Shown here: positions 59,214 to 64,000 of the stretch, piece after piece
Numbering within the stretch: position 1 is the stretch's first letter
Layout of the letters: each line of letters opens with the position of its first letter
DNA from: Synechococcus sp. ROS8604
GTDB lineage: Bacteria > Cyanobacteriota > Cyanobacteriia > PCC-6307 > Cyanobiaceae
Direction: 5' to 3'
Length of the DNA stretch: 64,000 nt
NCBI RefSeq assembly: GCF_014279655.1
Contig: NZ_CP047946.1
Coordinates: 1,798,001-1,862,000 of the forward strand
The notes under the pieces: model-generated
The model's input: the letters and a program-made list of their open reading frames with translations, nothing else
What the model was told of the DNA's origin: nothing
Databases searched by the model: none
Translations under genes and position numbers: made by a program

Positions 59214-60464
59214 TCACGGATTCAAAAATGGCCTGGGGTCTTGATCGAAACGATGCTCAAAAGGTGGCGGGGCTGGCTGCGCCTCGCCATCCAGAGCGGC
59301 AGTTGCTTCAAGGGCCTTCCTGAACAAGCGAGCACTCTGCAAAGGCATATCTCTCGGCACCGAAATGCGATCTCTCAAATAGCGCAGCCCGATTGCAGTA
59401 TCAGCATTTGGCTGGCAAAGCTTGCCGGCGATCAAATGGGTCAGTGCAGCCCGCAGGGGCTGATCAAAGGCAGCACCGAGGGGGTTCCTTGCTATCAGCG
59501 CTGCACGATGGCGCAACACTCTCTCCAGTGCCCTGTCTGAAGCCCGCACATCGTCGTCGCCTATCTGATCATTCCAGCTGGTTTCGAGTGCAGCAAGACC
59601 AGCACCTTGATCCACCGCCCGCGCCATCGCTTGCTGTTCTGGACGTCCATTGCTCCAACAACCACCCATTTGTGGAGGTAAGTCGTGGGCATGGGTATGA
59701 ACATCACTCTGGGTACCGCGATACGTCGCAAGCTGCTCCAGTGCGTTGAACCATCGATCGATTCCTGGATGCTCGTCACGTAAGGCAAAGCCCTTGAAGT
59801 AAGCCAAGGAGGCATTCATCCGCTCGACGTAAGGAACGAACACCAGATCTGCCGTTCCTGGATGAGCTCCACCCGGATGATCAGGATCAAGCCATTGGCC
59901 ACCGCCTTCTGCTAGTGCAGCCTCCATTTGACGGGCCACCGCCTGAAACTGTTCACGCGCTTGATCCTCCTGCCGATTGTTCAGCCTCGGTGTGCAGAGC
60001 CAAAGACACCAAGCGCGAAACAAAAGGCGTTCAAGCTCGCGCAACCGGCGCACACGTTTGTCGTGCATCCCTGCGCCAAAGGAGCCAAAGGCATGCTCCA
60101 ACGCTTCCAGGATGCGATCACTTTCTGTGATGAGTTGTCCATCCAACTCAAGGGCCGGAAGCATGCCTGAAGGCACCTTGGCGGTAAACCAGGGCTCTTT
60201 TGCCCCGTAGCAGCGCATGGTGACCTTACGAATCCGATAGGGAACTCGACGAAACTCAAGCCATAGCCATACTTTCTGGCAATAGGGGCACCAAGCGTGA
60301 TGATCACGAAACAACGTGACCCGCACATCTGACTCCGGCTGTCCAAACAAGCGCAATGTGGATTGGGCATTCGCAGGGCCTTCACATCGCTCCGCAGGGG
60401 CGGGAGCCAAAGCTTCCAACTGCTCCCAGTTCAGAGCGACAGCGTCAGCGAGCAGGTCGGCCAT
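59214..60464 (-). CDS. Glutathione S-transferase family protein
   Basis: A 416-residue protein with an N-terminal thioredoxin-like domain containing WCPYC at about residues 58-62, the proline VPSGMLPALELDG and the TESDRILEALE segment, followed by a helical GST C-terminal domain and an extra 150-residue region. The CxxC instead of a single Ser or Cys suggests a glutaredoxin-like redox role. Longer than common GSTs. Confidence 0.87.
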   Translation of the reverse strand: MADLLADAVALNWEQLEALAPAPAERCEGPANAQSTLRLFGQPESDVRVTLFRDHHAWCPYCQKVWLWLEFRRVPYRIRKVTMRCYGAKEPWFTAKVPSGMLPALELDGQLITESDRILEALEHAFGSFGAGMHDKRVRRLRELERLLFRAWCLWLCTPRLNNRQEDQAREQFQAVARQMEAALAEGGGQWLDPDHPGGAHPGTADLVFVPYVERMNASLAYFKGFALRDEHPGIDRWFNALEQLATYRGTQSDVHTHAHDLPPQMGGCWSNGRPEQQAMARAVDQGAGLAALETSWNDQIGDDDVRASDRALERVLRHRAALIARNPLGAAFDQPLRAALTHLIAGKLCQPNADTAIGLRYLRDRISVPRDMPLQSARLFRKALEATAALDGEAQPAPPPFEHRFDQDPRPFLNP

Positions 60465-60489
60465 AGCCCATGTTCAGATTGATTCATGA

Positions 60490-60726
60490 TCAAGGATCAA
60501 CCAGCCTGCGGTGGCTGAGCAAGGCATAATCCCGAGCCTCGGCTGTGATGTGCAGCATTGGCTCGCCGCCATTCAGCAACCAGATTTCAAGGCGAGCCTC
60601 ATCTGGGGCCTCAAAAAAGTAAACCTCAGACGGCATCAAAACTTTTTCACAAAAAAATTGATTCTCGCCAATACATTTGAGGATTACCATTTTTGATGAA
60701 TCGTTCCGATAACAACACTCACCCAT
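60490..60726 (-). CDS. DUF1830 protein
   Basis: A 78-residue protein with DUF1830 features: ILKCIGENQFFCEKVLMPSE, then YFFEAPDEARLEIWL. This cyanobacterial family forms a small beta domain of unknown role. It lies 26 bp upstream of the GST gene on the same strand. Confidence 0.85.
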   Translation of the reverse strand: MGECCYRNDSSKMVILKCIGENQFFCEKVLMPSEVYFFEAPDEARLEIWLLNGGEPMLHITAEARDYALLSHRRLVDP

Positions 60727-60862
60727 CGAAGAATTCCATCAGCTGATGCAGGAACATCCCCTGGAAATCCAATAAAAATTGTCTAGCTCAACACAAAACC
60801 AGATGCATCTTTAGATTCTTTTTATTTCCAATGCGACGATTGTCTTGCCCCAGCTTGCTTTC

Positions 60863-61336
60863 ATGAATTTCGCCATTCTCAGCGCGAAGGAGAGGGCTGT
60901 CCGCCTGAAAGGCACTGGCCTCGAAGGCGCTGATCTCCTGGGCTGTTGGCATCTGCAAACGGTTTGGGCCAAGGGAGCACAAACATCAAATCCATTCAGC
61001 AGCTGGATGCTGCGAAGCCTGGGTGCTCGCCTGGAGATCGAAACAGGTTTAAAGAACGACGGCAAAGAGTTGCGTCTCTCTAATGCCGTCAACTTGGGAC
61101 CTATTGAACTCAAATTTCAAGGTCTAGGGTCGTTGATAGGGAAACGCCCGCTGCTGAGCTTTCATTTCAACTCCCTCACCCTGCGAATGGGTGCCCTTGT
61201 CTTGCTCAAAAAAACACTACCCACTCCAGACCAAAGACGCACGCCATTTTTCGCTCTGATCGAACGCAACCCTGAAGGGTGGATGGCAGCTCGTGGACGG
61301 GGTGGCGGACTCGCGCTCTGGACCCTCAAGGATTGA
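60863..61336 (+). CDS. Fibrillin-like (PAP) family candidate
   Basis: A 157-residue soluble protein with a lipocalin-like beta pattern: LLGCWHLQTVWAKG, LGARLEIETG, ELRLSNAVNLGPIELKFQG and the end GWMAARGRGGGLALWTL. The order recalls plastid lipid-associated (PAP/fibrillin) proteins, but I hold this weakly. Convergent with the flavoprotein gene, overlapping by 11 bp. Confidence 0.72.
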   Translation: MNFAILSAKERAVRLKGTGLEGADLLGCWHLQTVWAKGAQTSNPFSSWMLRSLGARLEIETGLKNDGKELRLSNAVNLGPIELKFQGLGSLIGKRPLLSFHFNSLTLRMGALVLLKKTLPTPDQRRTPFFALIERNPEGWMAARGRGGGLALWTLKD

Positions 61337-61898
61337 TCCTTTGTTCTTGCCAATCGGTGGCCGATGTCCACACGCGTCGCAGGTGGGGGTGTGGCTTGAG
61401 ATCGAGCTGCTCAACCTGATGCAACGAAATCCGCAGCAGGCGCAAATGCTCTGGCATCGCTGAGTCATCTGACACCTCCTGAGGCCATGGCCCTTGAACA
61501 TCGAAAGGATCACCGGGAGGAGGCCAGGCCCAGACCGATCGCCCAGAGGGTGAGAGCTGCCTCCAAGACTGATCCAGTACCACAGGAGCCTCTCCGGGAG
61601 CGATCAGTCTTGCCGTACCACGAAGGCGAAACTGCTCGCGGGCCTTACGAAACAGCCAGCACAACTCCACCTCAGGCGTTCTTTGAATTTCGAGGGTCTT
61701 GTCGCTGCGGGCATCCGTGAGCAGATCCAGCGTCGCCGACGCACTCCAATCGCGAAAAACAAGCGTTCGTACCCGCGGGCAGCCATCCATAGCAAGAGTG
61801 GCAAGCTGCACCCAGCGACCACCCGGTGAGCGGCCTTCCCGCTTGCGCGCCGCAGACAACAGGGATCTCCAAGGAGGAAGCGACTGAGCTGCTTCCAT
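61326..61898 (-). CDS. PPOX-type FMN-binding flavoprotein
   Basis: A 190-residue protein of the pyridoxamine-phosphate oxidase-like fold. Features are WVQLATLAMDGCPRVRTLVF, DLLTDARSDKTLEIQRTP and LCWLFRKAREQFRLRGTARL, matching cyanobacterial FMN-dependent PPOX proteins. Substrate unknown. It is one base away from the peroxiredoxin-like gene upstream, so they form an operon. Confidence 0.88.
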   Translation of the reverse strand: MEAAQSLPPWRSLLSAARKREGRSPGGRWVQLATLAMDGCPRVRTLVFRDWSASATLDLLTDARSDKTLEIQRTPEVELCWLFRKAREQFRLRGTARLIAPGEAPVVLDQSWRQLSPSGRSVWAWPPPGDPFDVQGPWPQEVSDDSAMPEHLRLLRISLHQVEQLDLKPHPHLRRVWTSATDWQEQRINP

Positions 61899-61899
61899 T

Positions 61900-62595
61900 T
61901 CAGTGCTCGCTTTTCAACCAAGGGTCAAGAAAAGCGAGCGGATGGTTCATGGTTTCCGAGAAGCCCAAAATGCCCTGGTCTCGGTGGACATAAAGAACGG
62001 AATCATCCTCGTCCAACAGAAAGGTGCCGCCTCGCTGCGTGATGTGGGCGTTATTGGGTACGTAGGTACTCCACTTCGTCAGCACTTCGTTCATATTGCG
62101 AAGACGAACCGTGGCCAGCTCGAACGGACGCTGGAATCCGCTTCCCCCAGCCAGGCGAAACAGGGAAGAATCATCAAAGCGGGCGGGTGCGCTGCGATCC
62201 CCTGTGTATCCCCTTAGAACTTCAGCAAGCGTGCCCGGAGAGCCAATCCCCGCACACATCAACAACAGAGATGGCCAAGGGCCGCCAGCAGCCTGAAGAC
62301 CGGGTGAGAGACCAACACTGCGATGCAGCTCCGCATCAGGAACCACCCGAAGCTGAGACCTTGGGAATCCAGTGAAAACGCAGAAACGATCAGCACCTGC
62401 TTGATCACCGATTGCGATGGCCAAGGTCTTGATACCTCCCTGCTCCAAACGAGAGAGCGCAGGCACCAGGGCTTGGGCATATTCCATCGAGTCGAAATCA
62501 CCAAGCTGAGTGAACAGCAGCACCAAACGCTTGGCGCCTGATTCCATACCAGGGATCTGCTGGAGGTAGGCGAGTAAAGCTTCTGGTGCTTTCAT
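61900..62595 (-). CDS. Peroxiredoxin-like (AhpC/TSA) protein
   Basis: A 231-residue protein of the thioredoxin-fold AhpC/TSA-like family (KRLVLLFTQLGDFDSMEYAQ, then AGIGSPGTLAEVLRGYTGD). The usual peroxidatic TxxC is not visible, so catalytic activity is doubtful. Its operon partner is an FMN protein, suggesting a redox role. Confidence 0.83.
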   Translation of the reverse strand: MKAPEALLAYLQQIPGMESGAKRLVLLFTQLGDFDSMEYAQALVPALSRLEQGGIKTLAIAIGDQAGADRFCVFTGFPRSQLRVVPDAELHRSVGLSPGLQAAGGPWPSLLLMCAGIGSPGTLAEVLRGYTGDRSAPARFDDSSLFRLAGGSGFQRPFELATVRLRNMNEVLTKWSTYVPNNAHITQRGGTFLLDEDDSVLYVHRDQGILGFSETMNHPLAFLDPWLKSEH

Positions 62596-62975
62596 GTGGG
62601 ATTGAGCCTTAACAGAGCAGTTCGCAACTGAGGATCTAGACCCTAATCAAAATCTAGGCTTAACTTCAGATTTTAAAATTTCATGCGCGGGGTAAAGGGA
62701 GAGAAAGCCCTTAGCAAAATCCCTTCCATTCATTGTTGCAACATCAACAACAACCCAACAAAATCCGATTCCACACCAATAGAATCCAGCGCAATTCTAA
62801 GAGAATTCCAAGGAAATTGATTCCAGTGCAATCGAGTGGAGATCGACCAATCAGCGTCTGATCTCCCTAAGTTCATCCATCGAATAGTTCACAGAACTAT
62901 CGCTTCATTTCAGCTGACTTTGCTTTTTCCAATCCCTTCACCCCTGCCGCATCAGCACCCATCAAGGGAACGACA
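62596..62975. other. Intergenic stretch
   Basis: No gene seen. It contains several short imperfect repeats of ATTCCA and AATTC but nothing I can interpret. The promoter of the peroxiredoxin-like operon should lie at the left end. Confidence 0.4.
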
Positions 62976-63137
62976 TTAGGTCTCATCACTGCGACCACCA
63001 AAATCCGAGATCATCGACCGGATGGCTTCTTCAATGTCTAATTCTTCTAATCTCCACTGCTTGGAGGATGCGTTGGGGATGTCAATACGTTTGTAAATGT
63101 GACCATCAGTCACAAGGTACTGGCTGGGATCAACCAT
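62976..63137 (-). CDS. Small acidic protein
   Basis: A 53-residue ORF, MVDPSQYLVTDGHIYKRIDI onward, with a short beta pattern and an acidic helix. Family unknown. Confidence 0.62.
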   Translation of the reverse strand: MVDPSQYLVTDGHIYKRIDIPNASSKQWRLEELDIEEAIRSMISDFGGRSDET

Positions 63138-63346
63138 TTTCAGAGGTGACGATCAACGAAAGGTCTCCATTTTAATTTGATCGGACCATGCAGGAAGTCA
63201 CAAGGGTTTGTCTTGGGGAGCACATCAAAAGACGCTGGCCTCTCCAGCCCCCACGCACGATCACAAGCCTTAGCGAGCAGCCATTGGGGACTGCGATTCG
63301 AGTGCCGCGGAGCGATGATGACCTCTTCATGAATGCAGCATTCGGC

Positions 63347-63697
63347 ATGAAAACCCAACATCTGTCCTTTCCGCTGCTGTTGCTTGCACTAGCAATACCC
63401 AGCTCTGTTCATGCCAATTGCGAGATCTTTTCAGCCAGCCTCAACAGGATCAATGCGGCAGAGCAAGAGTCCCTCAAAAAAGCTAGAAAGCAGCATGTCA
63501 GAAAGAAATGCGGATCTCAAAGCCAATCCTGGATAGGAGGAGCGGCAGGCTCCAGGCGATTTGAATATTTAAATTGCAAACTCAGTGCCCGTAATAGCGA
63601 AGAGTTCAAAAAAACATGGGCTGTCGAAGCGGCGACTTGGCAGGCCAAACGAGAGAAACTAACAACTGAACGCCTCTCTTCCGGTTGTACGGAATGA
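63347..63697 (+). CDS. Secreted small basic protein
   Basis: A 116-residue protein with a signal peptide (MKTQHLSFPLLLLALAIPSS, cleavage near VHAN). The mature part has four cysteines and is rich in Lys/Arg, which suggests a disulfide-linked periplasmic protein. A start 18 bases upstream is possible. Family unknown. Confidence 0.7.
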   Translation: MKTQHLSFPLLLLALAIPSSVHANCEIFSASLNRINAAEQESLKKARKQHVRKKCGSQSQSWIGGAAGSRRFEYLNCKLSARNSEEFKKTWAVEAATWQAKREKLTTERLSSGCTE

Positions 63698-64000
63698 TTG
63701 ATTTCGCCACACCTACCAGACAGCCAAGCGGTGGCCCACCCATCCCTTAGGGAGTCTTTGCGCAAACGGGTCTTGAGTTGTTCGCGGGATGCAGCCACTC
63801 TGCTTTCACCATGATTGGTCTGTAAGGGCTCCTTCTGGTGAATTTTGGCCCCATCCTCAGCGTTCTTGAGATCTTTTTTGAGGTTGAATCGTGCCGTTTA
63901 GGCACACCAAGCCCCTTGTCAGACTGACATGAGCAACTGGAGACGCGCTTGAAACAGGTTCGACAGCGCTGCCAAGACGTGGATCTTGCAGAGGTTCTAG
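63698..64000. other. Right end of window
   Basis: A minus-strand ORF beginning MAASREQLKTRLRKDSLRDG runs into the preceding gene and cannot be supported. Nothing else is clear. Confidence 0.35.

Noticed and set aside
62760-62840. Repeated ATTCCA and AATTC words that might be a repeat array.
   Set aside because: Copies are short, imperfect and unevenly spaced, so this is not a CRISPR or tandem array.

Overview
The window looks like a chromosome segment of a marine picocyanobacterium, most likely a marine Synechococcus. The genes supporting this are an orange carotenoid protein operon with ketolase and recovery protein, a high-light-inducible protein, cytochrome c6, a cyanobacterial AbrB-type regulator, a Nif11-like protein and several cyanobacterial DUF families (DUF2973, DUF1830, DUF3721, DUF4278). 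Genes are short and closely packed on both strands. Many are microproteins of under 60 residues with one membrane segment. No rRNA, tRNA, CRISPR array or prophage was recognised.

Layout. 1-7.3 kb holds a phosphatidyltransferase, a CBS protein, a secreted internally duplicated protein, an L,D-transpeptidase, small genes and a PdeM-like phosphoesterase coupled to a membrane-anchored protein. 7.3-13.2 kb holds a GluR0-type ligand-gated channel, a DUF296-glutaredoxin fusion and small secreted or membrane proteins.

13.2-23.6 kb lies almost entirely on the minus strand and is a metal-homeostasis block. It contains DUF2256, a manganese ABC transporter (mntC-mntA-mntB), DUF3721, cytochrome c6, a COG0701 permease with its TIGR03943 partner, an unknown propeller-like protein, znuC, znuB, a Zur-like palindrome, znuA and an acidic-loop outer-membrane barrel. 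The likely logic is zinc entry through the barrel, capture by ZnuA and import by ZnuBC, with the permease pair and the unknown protein as accessories.

23.6-33.4 kb carries small membrane proteins, a DUF924-zinc ribbon fusion, a carotenoid-type glycosyltransferase, Cu/Zn superoxide dismutase, an alpha/beta hydrolase, a methyltransferase-like gene interrupted by one in-frame TGA, YccF and the AbrB-type regulator. 33.4-39.4 kb is sparse and holds mostly small orphan genes, ending with a Nif11-like protein. 39.5-44.1 kb has a GH57 enzyme, a DCC-family thiol protein with no obvious start codon and a prohibitin-like protein.

44.1-47.1 kb is the photoprotection module: a dead SDR gene followed by ocp-crtW-frp. 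CrtW makes the ketocarotenoid, OCP binds it and quenches phycobilisomes, and FRP resets OCP. 47.2-53.8 kb contains a TauE-like exporter, an SRAP protein, an acetyltransferase, a DoxX protein, an NTF2-like protein and an Hli protein.

53.8-58.8 kb is an AT-rich, gene-poor island with a DUF1852 (MesX-type) protein, an EamA-type transporter and a decayed IS5-family transposase. Its contents look foreign. 58.8-64 kb returns to host-like genes: a J-domain protein, a GST, DUF1830, a PPOX flavoprotein and a peroxiredoxin-like protein.

All functions are inferred from motifs read by eye. No database search or structure prediction was run.
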